Below are positions 18,827 through 27,875 of a DNA stretch of 64,000 nucleotides, in pieces. Under the pieces are notes generated by a model. The model was given only the letters and a program-made list of their open reading frames with translations, ran no database searches and was not told where the DNA came from. The DNA comes from Marinobacter lipolyticus (GTDB lineage Bacteria > Pseudomonadota > Gammaproteobacteria > Pseudomonadales > Oleiphilaceae): the NCBI RefSeq assembly GCF_018424605.1, contig NZ_QTKT01000010.1, positions 62,001-126,000 of the forward strand. The letters run 5' to 3'. The position numbers and the translations under genes are program-made. The first letter of the stretch is position 1, and every line of letters begins with the position of its first letter.

Positions 18827-19426
18827 ATGAATGAAACCTTTGCATCGCTGTCATTCGATGAACTGGTGGCACGGGTTCGCCGCTGTACCCTGTGTGCCGA
18901 GCACTTGCCGCTGGGGCCGCGACCAGTGGTGCAGCTGAGTGAGACGTCGCGGATTCTGGTGGTGGGTCAGGCGCCAGGTCGCCGCGTTCACGAAACCGGA
19001 TTACCCTTCAATGACCCCAGTGGCGACCGGTTGCGAAGCTGGATGGGCGTTACCCGCGACACCTTTTATGACGAAAGCGAACTGGCGATTCTGCCTATGG
19101 GGTTCTGCTACCCCGGCACCGGCAAATCCGGCGACCTGCCGCCACGGCCGGAATGCGCACCGGCGTGGCGTGAGGCTCTGTTGGCCCGGCTGACCAACAT
19201 TGAGCTGACGCTGGTAATCGGCCAGTACGCCCACGCCTGGCATCTGCCCGGGGCGAGGCGGTCGGTCACGGATAACGTGCGGAACTGGCGGAGCGTGTGG
19301 CCGGTCATGCTGCCGCTGCCTCACCCCAGCCCGCGCAACAACCTCTGGCTGCGGAAAAATCCCTGGTTTGAGCAGCAAATCATTCCGACACTGCAGCGGC
19401 GGATTGGGTGCATCCTGCGACCCTGA
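18827..19426 (+). CDS. Uracil-DNA glycosylase superfamily protein, likely Fe-S type
   Basis: Probably a base-excision DNA glycosylase or close relative. Start at 18827 (MNETFASL) with GGGAGAG upstream; 199 aa, similar to family 4 enzymes. The active-site-like motif is GQAPGRRVHETGLPFND, where family 4 has GEAPG and a GRPFVG element. The late HPSPRN motif matches the family. Four cysteines look placed for a 4Fe-4S cluster: the pair CTLC near the N-terminus, then one in GFCYPG and one in PECAPAW, 15 residues apart. Its last 47 bases overlap glpD on the other strand. Substrate specificity is unknown. Confidence 0.8.
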   Translation: MNETFASLSFDELVARVRRCTLCAEHLPLGPRPVVQLSETSRILVVGQAPGRRVHETGLPFNDPSGDRLRSWMGVTRDTFYDESELAILPMGFCYPGTGKSGDLPPRPECAPAWREALLARLTNIELTLVIGQYAHAWHLPGARRSVTDNVRNWRSVWPVMLPLPHPSPRNNLWLRKNPWFEQQIIPTLQRRIGCILRP

Positions 19427-20906
19427 GCGCGATATAGGACGACAGCTCACGCACCTGCTCATCCGTTGCGTACAGACCCTGCTTGGTTCTCCGCCACAGG
19501 ATATCGTCGGCTGTCATTGCCCACTCTTCGGCCATCAGGTAGTCCACTTCCCTGCGATAGAGGTTTCCGGTGAAGCACGGCCCCAGGTCGTCGAGGGTGC
19601 GGGCCTGGCCAATCACGTTCTGGGTGCGCGTGCCATAGGTCCGCACGTACCGGCTCAGCAAACTCTCGGGGAGCCAGGGCCAGCGGGCTTGGAGCTCTGT
19701 GGTCAGTGAGCCGTGGTCGGTGAAATCTCCCCCGGGCAACACCGCCTGTCGCGTCCAGGGCCCACCCGCTGACGGGAAGAACTGACACAGCTTTTCCGTA
19801 GCGGCCTCGGCCAGTTTTCGATAGGTGGTGATCTTGCCGCCAAACACCGAAATCAGGGGCGCCTTACCGGCCGCTGCATCCACTTCGAAGGCGTAGTCTC
19901 TGCTGGCCTTCTGCGCGGGTTGCTGTTCGTCATCCATCAGCGGGCGGACACCGGAATAGGACCAGACCACATCGTCTTCCGACAGCTGCTTCCGGAAATG
20001 GTCATTAACGATGTCGATCAGATAGCGGGTTTCTTCTGGCGAGATCCTTGCCTTCTGAGGGTCTCCCTCATATTCCACGTCGGTGGTGCCGATCAGCGAG
20101 AAGGTATCCTCGTAGGGAATCACGAACACGATACGGCCGTCGCCGTTCTGCAGAATATAGGCTTCGGTGCCCTTGTTGAGCCTGGGCACCACAATATGGC
20201 TGCCTTTGACCATCCGGATGGCCTTGGGGGAGGGCATCGCCAGGGTTTCACTGAACAGCCGGCTGACCCAGGGGCCAGAGGCGTTGACAATGGTTTTTGC
20301 GGTTACCGTGCGGGTCGAGCCATCAACGGTGTTTTCCAGCGTGACGGTCCACAGATTGCTGCCCCGCGACGCACCGACACACTTGGTGCGGGTGAGCACA
20401 GTCGCACCACTGGCCTGTGCTTTCAGAGCCGTCAGCACCACCAGCCGCGCGTCGTCCACCCAACCATCGGAATACTCAAACCCGCGGGTAATCTCCGGCT
20501 TCAGCGGGCCGCCGCTATCGAAACGGATCGACCGCGAGCCGGGCAGCAGTTCCCGCTTGGCCAGGTGGTCGTACAGAAACAGACCGGCGCGAATCATCCA
20601 CGCTGGCCGGAGATGAGCCCGGTAGGGCAGCCGGAAACGCATGGGCCACATGATGTGGGGGGAGTTTCTCAGCAGTGATTCGCGCTCGGCCAGCGCCTCC
20701 CGCACCAGGCGGAATTCGTAATGCTCCAGGTAGCGCAGACCACCGTGGATGAGCTTGCTGCTGTTGGAGGATGTGGCCGAGGCGAGATCGTTCATCTCGC
20801 ATAACAGTACGTTCAGTCCGCGACCGGCGGCATCCATCGCAATCCCGGTCCCATTGACGCCGCCGCCCACGACGACAACGTCGTAATCCGTCTGTTCTGC
20901 TTTCAT
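19380..20906 (-). CDS. glpD: Aerobic glycerol-3-phosphate dehydrogenase
   Basis: FAD-dependent membrane-associated enzyme that oxidises glycerol-3-phosphate to dihydroxyacetone phosphate and passes electrons to quinone. The start at 20906 (MKAEQTDYDVVV) gives 508 aa, the E. coli GlpD length. FAD-binding VVVVGGGVNGTGIAMDA lies at the N-terminus, and LIHGGLRYLEHYEFRLV and GVRPLMDDE are family hallmarks. No glpF, glpK or glpR is in the window, so it is detached from a glycerol operon. The 3' end runs 47 bases into the neighbouring convergent gene. Confidence 0.95.
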   Translation of the reverse strand: MKAEQTDYDVVVVGGGVNGTGIAMDAAGRGLNVLLCEMNDLASATSSNSSKLIHGGLRYLEHYEFRLVREALAERESLLRNSPHIMWPMRFRLPYRAHLRPAWMIRAGLFLYDHLAKRELLPGSRSIRFDSGGPLKPEITRGFEYSDGWVDDARLVVLTALKAQASGATVLTRTKCVGASRGSNLWTVTLENTVDGSTRTVTAKTIVNASGPWVSRLFSETLAMPSPKAIRMVKGSHIVVPRLNKGTEAYILQNGDGRIVFVIPYEDTFSLIGTTDVEYEGDPQKARISPEETRYLIDIVNDHFRKQLSEDDVVWSYSGVRPLMDDEQQPAQKASRDYAFEVDAAAGKAPLISVFGGKITTYRKLAEAATEKLCQFFPSAGGPWTRQAVLPGGDFTDHGSLTTELQARWPWLPESLLSRYVRTYGTRTQNVIGQARTLDDLGPCFTGNLYRREVDYLMAEEWAMTADDILWRRTKQGLYATDEQVRELSSYIALRVAGCTQSAAAVSE

Positions 20907-21288
20907 GATCTGGTCGTTCCCTGGCACATCCATGCATTGATGGTCTCGAGTATACCCCCGTTGATTGGGGCGAACGACCGGAACCCGCAGGCGAGTGGCC
21001 GGAAAGTGACTGCCCGCACATTGCCGCGACGCCTCGTGCCGGTAGCGACCGGTATCAGTGCGCGGCTGATGGCAGATTGATCAGCCTCGCACCAAGGTGG
21101 TGCATTGACAACTTCGCTGTGGCGGCAGTGTGCCCGGTTTGAACCCGTGATCGCTGGCCCGGGTCACGATAACCGTGGGGCCCCCGCCGACGGCCCGATG
21201 TTTGCAAATGTCCGTTTGACCGGTCCGGTTGCACCAGGTCAGTGCCTGATTCGCAACCGGGATGTACGGAACAGAAGGACAACGCGGC
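20907..21288. other. Long intergenic region between glpD and chemoreceptor gene
   Basis: 382 bases holding the divergent upstream regions of glpD and the chemoreceptor gene. I find no open frame with a good ribosome-binding site, no tRNA and no clear -35/-10 pair. Short GC-rich complementary stretches occur (for example around 21175-21190), but nothing I would call a site. A small RNA or missed control element could be here. Confidence 0.4.
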
Positions 21289-23442
21289 ATGACACTGATT
21301 AGCGATTCCATGAATCTGACCAGCAAAGAACGAGGCTGGTTACCCTGGTGGGGGACGACGGGCAAACTCCGGATGGGGTGGTCCTGCTTCGTTAACCGCC
21401 GGATGTACAGCACCAACGAACAGATCTTCGAAAGCATCGCGCGCACCCGGCGGGAGGCGCTGATTGGCTGGGCCGAGCATAAGTGGTCGTTTCTGCAGTC
21501 CCTGGCGGAGCGTATGGATTCGGTCAGTGCAGACAGCCTGGACGATCTTCTCCAGGCTTCGTCCGGCCGCCTGCGGGAAATCTCGGAGCTGCTGGTGGTG
21601 AATGACGAGGGCAAGGTGCTCGCCTCCACGGCCGGGCAGCGTGTAGGTACACAGGACCTGCCAGCTATGGCGGTCAAACGTGGCCTGGCCTCTCCGCTCT
21701 TGCACGGCCCCTATAAAGATCCGGTTACCCGCCAGTTGGGGCGAACCACGTCCCGCTTTCACGACGATGTCACGCTGATGTTCTACCAGCCGGTGGTGCT
21801 GGAAGGCGGCAAGGCGGCGGTGTGTGCGCGGGTGCCCAATGACGTACTCAGCGACCTGATCCAGCGCGAAGCCGGCCATATTTTCGAAGAGTCCGGTGAT
21901 AATTACCTGTTCATGGTGGAGAGCCGTTTTGATTCTTCCATACTGCCAGGGACCGCGCTGTCACGATCCCGCTTTGAAGATGCCACTTTCAGCCACGGCG
22001 ACAATCTGAAGGACGGCATCCGCACCGGGTTCGGAACAGTGGGAATCCGCGATCACACCGAATTCGAAATCCGGTTTACCGACCCGGCGACCGGGCAACT
22101 GCATCCCGGTGTGCGTGAGACCATTGCCCGGGGTGAAAACCTCTATGTTAAATACCCGGGATACTCGGATTACCGCCACATACCGGTGATCGGCAAGGGT
22201 GTGACCTTCCAGATGCCGGGCTCCCCGGACCGCTGGGGCATGATGTGCGAGGGGGACCTGGAAGAGGTTTACCGCCGCCGTTCGGTTTCCTACCGCGTGT
22301 CCGTGCGGCTGGCGCTGCTGGTGCTGTTGCTGTGGGGCGTCAATCTGTCCATGGCCTGGAGCGGCGTGCCATTGTGGCTGGAGGGCGCCACCACCGCGCT
22401 GGCAGCGTTGCTGATGGTGTGGCTGTTTCGCGCCACCACGGCAAAACCGCTGGCCACCAACCTGGCCACCATGGCCGACGTTATCCGTAACATTGCCGAG
22501 GGTGGCGGTAATCTGCGCCAGAGGATGGATCTGTCGCGAATGCGGCGTGACGAAACCGGCGATCTGGCCCGATGGACCAACAGTTTTATCGACAGTCTCG
22601 ATGGCATGGTGGGCCAGGTCATTTCCCTGGCCCGGGATTCCGGTGTCGCCAGTGAGCATCTGATGGCTCAGAACCGGCTGGCGGATGAGCGCATCCGGGC
22701 GGTGTTGACTGACATTTCCGAGATGCTCGAAGGCGCCAACCTGCAGGAAAATGAAATCAGTAATGCCTCGACAACGGCTCAGGAAATGCGGGCAGGCATG
22801 GAAGAGGTGGTTACCCGCTCGCGGGAGCAGTTTGCCCGGGTCAGTCAGGAAACTCAGGGTATCCGTGACGTGATTAACCGGTCGGCCGAGAGTATTCGGG
22901 CGGCGAACGAGCGCACCGAGGAAATCAGTAAAACGGCGCTGGTGATCAACGATATCGCGGCGCAAACCAATCTGCTGGCGTTGAACGCCGCCATTGAAGC
23001 GGCGCGTGCCGGTGAGTCGGGTCGCGGCTTTGCCGTGGTGGCGGATGAGGTGCGCAATTTGGCGGGCAGGACCGCCAGTGCGACCGAAGAGATCGGTGAG
23101 CGGTTGCAACGGGTGCAGGAGGAGACGCGCCGCGCCGTCGCCACGATGGAAGACGGCATGTCAGAAATGGAGGCGCGGCTGCAGAAGGCCGAGGCGGCAG
23201 CGGATGATAACTCGGCGCTGCACCATATGGTGGAGAAATTGTTCCGGGCCATCACTGGCATTGCCATCACCAACCGCCAGCAAAGCAGCCAGACGTCAGG
23301 AGTGGCGGAGAGCGCGGCAGTCATGAACCGGGTAATCGAGGAACTCACCGGCAGTTCCGAGCAGACCCGGGTCGCTGCCCGCAAACTGCAGCGCCTGACC
23401 GGCCAGTTCCAGGTTTCAGGTGAGTCTCACCAGGTTCGTTAA
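21289..23442 (+). CDS. Methyl-accepting chemotaxis protein with unusual topology
   Basis: Chemoreceptor that signals through CheA/CheW. The start at 21289 follows AGAAGGA and gives 717 aa. About 335 residues of sensor region come first, including Cache-like [15 protein letters not shown] (100-114), with no N-terminal membrane segment visible. Two membrane segments then lie close together (about 338-357 and 366-381), followed by a HAMP-like stretch and a complete signalling domain with the hairpin tip around [20 protein letters not shown]. This arrangement would put both sensor and signalling parts in the cytoplasm. No CheB/CheR-binding pentapeptide is seen. Ligand unknown. Confidence 0.9.
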   Translation: MTLISDSMNLTSKERGWLPWWGTTGKLRMGWSCFVNRRMYSTNEQIFESIARTRREALIGWAEHKWSFLQSLAERMDSVSADSLDDLLQASSGRLREISELLVVNDEGKVLASTAGQRVGTQDLPAMAVKRGLASPLLHGPYKDPVTRQLGRTTSRFHDDVTLMFYQPVVLEGGKAAVCARVPNDVLSDLIQREAGHIFEESGDNYLFMVESRFDSSILPGTALSRSRFEDATFSHGDNLKDGIRTGFGTVGIRDHTEFEIRFTDPATGQLHPGVRETIARGENLYVKYPGYSDYRHIPVIGKGVTFQMPGSPDRWGMMCEGDLEEVYRRRSVSYRVSVRLALLVLLLWGVNLSMAWSGVPLWLEGATTALAALLMVWLFRATTAKPLATNLATMADVIRNIAEGGGNLRQRMDLSRMRRDETGDLARWTNSFIDSLDGMVGQVISLARDSGVASEHLMAQNRLADERIRAVLTDISEMLEGANLQENEISNASTTAQEMRAGMEEVVTRSREQFARVSQETQGIRDVINRSAESIRAANERTEEISKTALVINDIAAQTNLLALNAAIEAARAGESGRGFAVVADEVRNLAGRTASATEEIGERLQRVQEETRRAVATMEDGMSEMEARLQKAEAAADDNSALHHMVEKLFRAITGIAITNRQQSSQTSGVAESAAVMNRVIEELTGSSEQTRVAARKLQRLTGQFQVSGESHQVR

Positions 23443-24809
23443 GACGGGCGTCGACTGGCCACCAGGGCCAGCAATACACTTACCACAGCCGAGCAAACCA
23501 GTGCGCCAAGGAACGGTGCAAGGGTTGGAATGGCGCCGGGGAAGCTGGCGGCGTGAAGCCCTGCGCTCAGCGAACCGGCACTGATCCACCCTGGCAGAAT
23601 GGCACCCAGCAGGCCGGCGAGGCCGCCGCCAACGGCGGCGATAGTCGACATCCGCTGCCAGAGCCCCATCAGAACCGGGATCACCGCGGTGGCGCATAGC
23701 AGGTCCGCGATCAGGAACAGCCTGAGCACAGAGATGCCCTGCAGCGCGACCAGCACCACGGGAATCATCAGTAGTACGGTAAGCCAGCGGGCAGAGGTGA
23801 GTGACATCCCGGCTTTTTCAGTCACCGCGAGGGAGGCGAGGGCGTTCTGCAGGGTGTCGACTGACGAGGCCACCAGTGTCAGTGCCAGTACCAGAGCGGG
23901 AATGGTCAGCCACGCCGGCGCACCGGCGAGCATGGCGAAGAAGGGTATCGGGGGCGAGCCCAGATCGGTCCCGCTCATGGCGGCGGCAATCCCCAGTGAG
24001 CCCACCAGGGCGACAGCGGCAATGGTGATGATGCCGCCGAGAAAGGCGCCTCGCTGCAGTGCAGAGGCGTCCCGCGCGGACCACAGTCGTTGCCAGTAGC
24101 CCTGGTGGAACAGATTGGCGGCCGTCACGGCAATCACCAGTGTGAGGGCCACACTCAGCGCACTGCCAACGGGCGTGTTGGCTGCATGCTCAATGCTGAT
24201 CTCTGGCAGGCGCTGGGTGGCCACCACGCCGACCATCACCAGCAATGCGATCAGCAGGAACGCCTGCCACTGGTCTGTGATCAAGCTGGCGCGGAGACCG
24301 CCCCAGGCGGTGTAGATAAGCGTGGCGATGGCAATACCCACCACCACCAGATTGCCGTTAATGGTTGACAGCAGTGAGGTGATGGCACCGATGGCGGTCA
24401 GCTCGGCGGTCAGGAAGCAGAGCATATAGAGAACCGAGATAACGGATACGTAACGGCGAACGGCGTTTCCGTAGCAGGCCTGGGCGAATTCACCAATGCT
24501 GCGGCCCCGGGGAAGCAAGCGACGAATCGCCGGCCCGCAGGCGGCAAAGACAATGAAGGGCAGGGCGGCGCCAACAGCGTACCCCGCCAATGCCAGCGGG
24601 CCCACCAGTGCGCCGACTTCCGGCGGCGCGAACAGAATCCACCCTCCCATGCCGGACGCCAGAAAGCTGAGCCCCAGTGCTGTGGCACCCTGGCTGTTGC
24701 GCGCGGTGACGAAATCGTCGAGGCCGCCGTCTGCCAGCCTTGCCCGCACGCCAAGCCAGGTAAACAGTATAAGGGCGACGGCCAGAGCAGCCGCAGTGGT
24801 GTAGAACAT
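23439..24809 (-). CDS. Sodium:solute symporter family permease
   Basis: Inner-membrane secondary transporter of the SSS type, with a substrate I cannot assign. The ATG at 24809 ([13 protein letters not shown]) follows GCGGAG and gives 456 aa. About 12 hydrophobic segments are seen. The run [23 protein letters not shown] matches the conserved start of the family core, and [19 protein letters not shown] is the typical sodium-site region; [15 protein letters not shown] fits the later signature. It overlaps the chemoreceptor gene by four bases at the 3' end. Confidence 0.85.
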   Translation of the reverse strand: MFYTTAAALAVALILFTWLGVRARLADGGLDDFVTARNSQGATALGLSFLASGMGGWILFAPPEVGALVGPLALAGYAVGAALPFIVFAACGPAIRRLLPRGRSIGEFAQACYGNAVRRYVSVISVLYMLCFLTAELTAIGAITSLLSTINGNLVVVGIAIATLIYTAWGGLRASLITDQWQAFLLIALLVMVGVVATQRLPEISIEHAANTPVGSALSVALTLVIAVTAANLFHQGYWQRLWSARDASALQRGAFLGGIITIAAVALVGSLGIAAAMSGTDLGSPPIPFFAMLAGAPAWLTIPALVLALTLVASSVDTLQNALASLAVTEKAGMSLTSARWLTVLLMIPVVLVALQGISVLRLFLIADLLCATAVIPVLMGLWQRMSTIAAVGGGLAGLLGAILPGWISAGSLSAGLHAASFPGAIPTLAPFLGALVCSAVVSVLLALVASRRPS

Positions 24810-25004
24810 GGTGGTTCGCTCCGCAGGTGAGAAGTGCGAGATGGTGCCACATTCCGCGGCGGGCGGCGAGAGTGCTGGGCTAGAGTGCTCGTTGGGCAGT
24901 TGCGCACCCAATTTGACGAGCATCAAAGCAGAGTCCGGCCTATGATTTACTGTGGGTTCTCAGGAAAAAGAGCCATCACCGATGGCCATGGCGGGAGGCG
25001 CATG

Positions 25005-25325
25005 ATGAATAACCGACAATCCGAGTTGGAAACCCTGCGAGCGGATCTGAAAGCCAGGTTGTCACGCTATGAGGCGCATCAGCACCGCGAGGACGGCGCT
25101 CTGGAGAAGGATTTCGAAGAGCAGGCGGTGCAGACCCAGAACGACGAAGTGGTGGACTCCCTGGAAACCGAAACGCGCGCGGAGCTGATACAGATTGAAC
25201 ATGCCCTGGAACGCATCCGTCATGGTGTGGGCGAGGAGTGTGAGGGCTGTGGCGAGGAGATTGATCCGCGACGGCTTCAGGTGTTGCCGTACACCACCGT
25301 CTGCGTGGCGTGTGCAGAGGACTGA
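25005..25325 (+). CDS. DksA/TraR-family C4 zinc-finger protein
   Basis: Small protein related to DksA and TraR, which act in the secondary channel of RNA polymerase. The second of two adjacent ATGs (25005) is better spaced from GGGAGG and gives 106 aa. An N-terminal coiled coil of about 70 residues is rich in Glu, Gln and Arg. The four-cysteine finger is CEGC followed after 18 residues by CVAC. The DxxDxA tip motif of true DksA is not evident, so its effect on polymerase is uncertain. Its TGA is directly followed by the GTG of the next gene, suggesting coupled translation. Confidence 0.8.
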   Translation: MNNRQSELETLRADLKARLSRYEAHQHREDGALEKDFEEQAVQTQNDEVVDSLETETRAELIQIEHALERIRHGVGEECEGCGEEIDPRRLQVLPYTTVCVACAED

Positions 25326-26786
25326 GTGGCACTGACCGAACGGGATAATCGGAAAAAAGGATTGCCCAAGAGTCAGCTGGCGGGCTTGCTACTGGGTCCG
25401 GTGTTCCTGTTGCTTACACTGGTGCTGCCGGCCCCGGAGGGTATGAGTGATGCCGGCTGGGCAGCGGCGGGGCTGATGCTGCTGATGGCCACCTGGTGGT
25501 CCACAGAGGCGATACCGATTCCGTCCACAGCGCTGCTGCCCATCGTGCTGGTGCCGGCGCTGGGGCTGGGCACGGCTGCCGAAGCGACGGCGCCTTACGC
25601 CCATCCGATCATCTTCCTGTTTCTCGGAGGCTTCACCCTGGGGCTGGCGATGCAACGCTGGGACCTTCACCGCAGAATCGCACTGCTGACGTTGAGGTCG
25701 GTGGGTGACCAGCCGAAACGCCAGATTGCCGGGTTCATGATCGCCACGGCGTTCCTCAGTATGTGGGTGAGTAACACCGCAACCTCCATCATGATGTTGC
25801 CCATCGGTTTGTCGGTGATCGGAATGATGGGCGGCGAGAACTCCGATGGTCAGCGACGATATGCCACGGCGCTGTTGCTGGCGATTGCCTATTCCGCAAG
25901 CATCGGCGGCATTGCCACCCTCATTGGCACGCCCCCGAATGCTCTGCTGGCGGCCTATCTCAATGAGAGTCAGGGCATCTCCATCGGGTTTGCCCAGTGG
26001 ATGCTGATTGGCGTTCCGGTCACCCTCGGGATGCTGGCTTTGACCTGGTGGTGGTTGACCAGAACGGATTTTGGGCTCTCTGGTCAGGGCGACAGCGACG
26101 CCCTGATCCGCAGCGAACTTGCGGCCTTGGGCCCATTGAAGAAAGGCGAGAAGCTGGTCGCGGCGGTTTTCGTGACGACAGCGGCCGCGTGGATTTTCCG
26201 ACCCCTGTTGTCGGGCACGCTGATGCCCTGGCTCAGCGATACCGGGATTGCCATCGCTGCAGCTGTGGCCATGTTCCTGATTCCGGTCAACGCGAAGGAG
26301 CGGACGTTCTTGCTGGACTGGGAGACCGCCCGGGGTATTCCCTGGGGGGTGCTGCTGTTGTTCGGTGGCGGCCTTGCCATGGCCGGGGTCATCAGCAGTT
26401 CGGGGCTGGCGGAATGGATTGCCGAAAGCCTGAGCGTGGCGGGTCATCTGCCGGTTGTTGTGATGATGGTGCTGGTTGCCGGCGTGATCATATTTCTGAC
26501 CGAAGTGACCAGTAATACCGCCACTGCCGCGGCGTTCCTGCCGTTACTCGGTGCCCTGGCGATGTCCCAGGACGTTTCACCCCTTCTGCTCACGGTGCCT
26601 GCAGCCATTGCCGCCAGTTGTGCGTTCATGATGCCGGTGGCCACTCCACCCAACGCCATTGTATTTTCCAGTGGCCACATGAAAATTCAGGACATGATCC
26701 GCGCGGGGTTCGCCCTCAACCTGATGGGCATCGTCGTGGTCACGCTCGCCAGTTACTTTCTGCTCGGGTTGGTCTTCACGCTTTAG
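25326..26786 (+). CDS. DASS (SLC13) family anion:sodium symporter
   Basis: Inner-membrane transporter for di- or tricarboxylates or sulfate, driven by sodium. It has 486 aa and starts at a GTG immediately after the preceding stop, with AGAGGA as ribosome-binding site. About 11-12 hydrophobic segments. The two family Ser-Asn-Thr motifs are present: SNTATSIMMLP and TSNTATAAAFLP. GTPPNALLAAYL and ATPPNAIVFSSG are the matching halves of the inverted repeat. The substrate cannot be set from sequence. Coupled to the DksA-like gene. Confidence 0.88.
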   Translation: MALTERDNRKKGLPKSQLAGLLLGPVFLLLTLVLPAPEGMSDAGWAAAGLMLLMATWWSTEAIPIPSTALLPIVLVPALGLGTAAEATAPYAHPIIFLFLGGFTLGLAMQRWDLHRRIALLTLRSVGDQPKRQIAGFMIATAFLSMWVSNTATSIMMLPIGLSVIGMMGGENSDGQRRYATALLLAIAYSASIGGIATLIGTPPNALLAAYLNESQGISIGFAQWMLIGVPVTLGMLALTWWWLTRTDFGLSGQGDSDALIRSELAALGPLKKGEKLVAAVFVTTAAAWIFRPLLSGTLMPWLSDTGIAIAAAVAMFLIPVNAKERTFLLDWETARGIPWGVLLLFGGGLAMAGVISSSGLAEWIAESLSVAGHLPVVVMMVLVAGVIIFLTEVTSNTATAAAFLPLLGALAMSQDVSPLLLTVPAAIAASCAFMMPVATPPNAIVFSSGHMKIQDMIRAGFALNLMGIVVVTLASYFLLGLVFTL

Positions 26787-27015
26787 AAACCGCTTCTTTC
26801 CGCTAAAACCGCGGGACGCCATTGACGTAACCGGCGCTCCGGTCTCGCCTTGAACCAGTTCTCAAAACCATGACGTCAGGCCTCTTCTGCAGCGACAGAT
26901 TTGAGGCACAGTTATCTTTAAGGCCCAGGGCTTTTCGGTATCTTACCGTAACAACATGTAACGCAAGAACGCGTGCGCAAGACCATGACTAATAATAACA
27001 GGGACTTCTTCTGAC
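26787..27015. other. Upstream region of the C39-peptidase cluster
   Basis: 229 bases without a gene. A small hairpin CGGTA-TCT-TACCG sits at 26936-26948. No confident promoter hexamers and no T-run terminator for the preceding transporter gene are seen. This is the most likely site of the promoter for the envelope cluster that follows. Confidence 0.4.
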
Positions 27016-27816
27016 ATGCTGCTGGTGCTGGCCGGATCCATTCTTACTTTCACCATGGTGCAGGAAGCCACCGTGGTGGAGCCGTTCGACCGGGGAGCAG
27101 TGGTCATCGAGCAGGACATCGATAGCGGTCCGGTCGAACTTCGGACCGATGTGAGCATCGAGCCGCTGGTTGAGCAGAAATTCCGCAATATCGTCCGTCA
27201 GGCCTATGACTACAGCTGTGGCAGCGCCGCACTGACCACCGTTCTGAATCATTATCTGGGGCGAACGCTCAACGAACGTCAGGTGATGGAAGGTCTGCTG
27301 CATTACGGCGAAAGTGAGCGAATTGTCCAGCGGCGGGCCTTCTCCATGCTTGATATGAAGCGTCTGGTGACCGCGCTGGGATACCCCTCCGGTGGTTTCC
27401 GTGCCTCCATTGAAGATCTGATCGATCTTGATCACCCCGCCATCGTTCCGATTGAGCATGCCGGCTTCAAGCACTTCGTGGTGCTTCGGGCGATCAGGGA
27501 CGGACGTGTTTATCTGGCGGACCCGGCCGTCGGGAATATTTCCTTCACGCTTGCCCAGTTCGAGGAGAAGTGGGACGACAACGTGCTCTTTATCGTTTTT
27601 CCGGGGAGCGACAAGCCACTGGATTACCTCGAGCTCAAGGAAGAGGACCTGCGGTTTGTTGACGACCAGACCATGACCCTGCTGGCCCTTCAACAGGTCC
27701 CGGAGTTTCATGAGTCGACGGCCCGGCGTATCCAGAACCTGCTTGAACGCCAGAAAAACAACCCGGATGGCAGTGTCGAGAACACACGCAAGCAGCTTCA
27801 CTACCGCCGAAATTAA
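27016..27816 (+). CDS. C39-type cysteine peptidase, exported, FapD-like
   Basis: Papain-like peptidase of the C39 (double-glycine) family, without the ABC transporter that bacteriocin C39 enzymes carry. It has 266 aa. The catalytic set looks complete: Gln62 and Cys68 in RQAYDYSCGSAAL, His153 in AGFKHFVVLRA and Asp169 in YLADPAVG. The N-terminus is short and hydrophobic (MLLVLAGSILTFTM), a weak signal peptide with no basic residues; an upstream stop excludes a longer frame. Stand-alone C39 peptidases of this kind include FapD of the Pseudomonas functional amyloid system. First gene of the cluster that continues with two outer-membrane barrels and a lipoprotein. Confidence 0.85.
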   Translation: MLLVLAGSILTFTMVQEATVVEPFDRGAVVIEQDIDSGPVELRTDVSIEPLVEQKFRNIVRQAYDYSCGSAALTTVLNHYLGRTLNERQVMEGLLHYGESERIVQRRAFSMLDMKRLVTALGYPSGGFRASIEDLIDLDHPAIVPIEHAGFKHFVVLRAIRDGRVYLADPAVGNISFTLAQFEEKWDDNVLFIVFPGSDKPLDYLELKEEDLRFVDDQTMTLLALQQVPEFHESTARRIQNLLERQKNNPDGSVENTRKQLHYRRN

Positions 27817-27875
27817 TGGCCCGGACGCAACCGCCGGGGATCAGGAATACTACAATTAGAATTAAGGGAGTCAGG

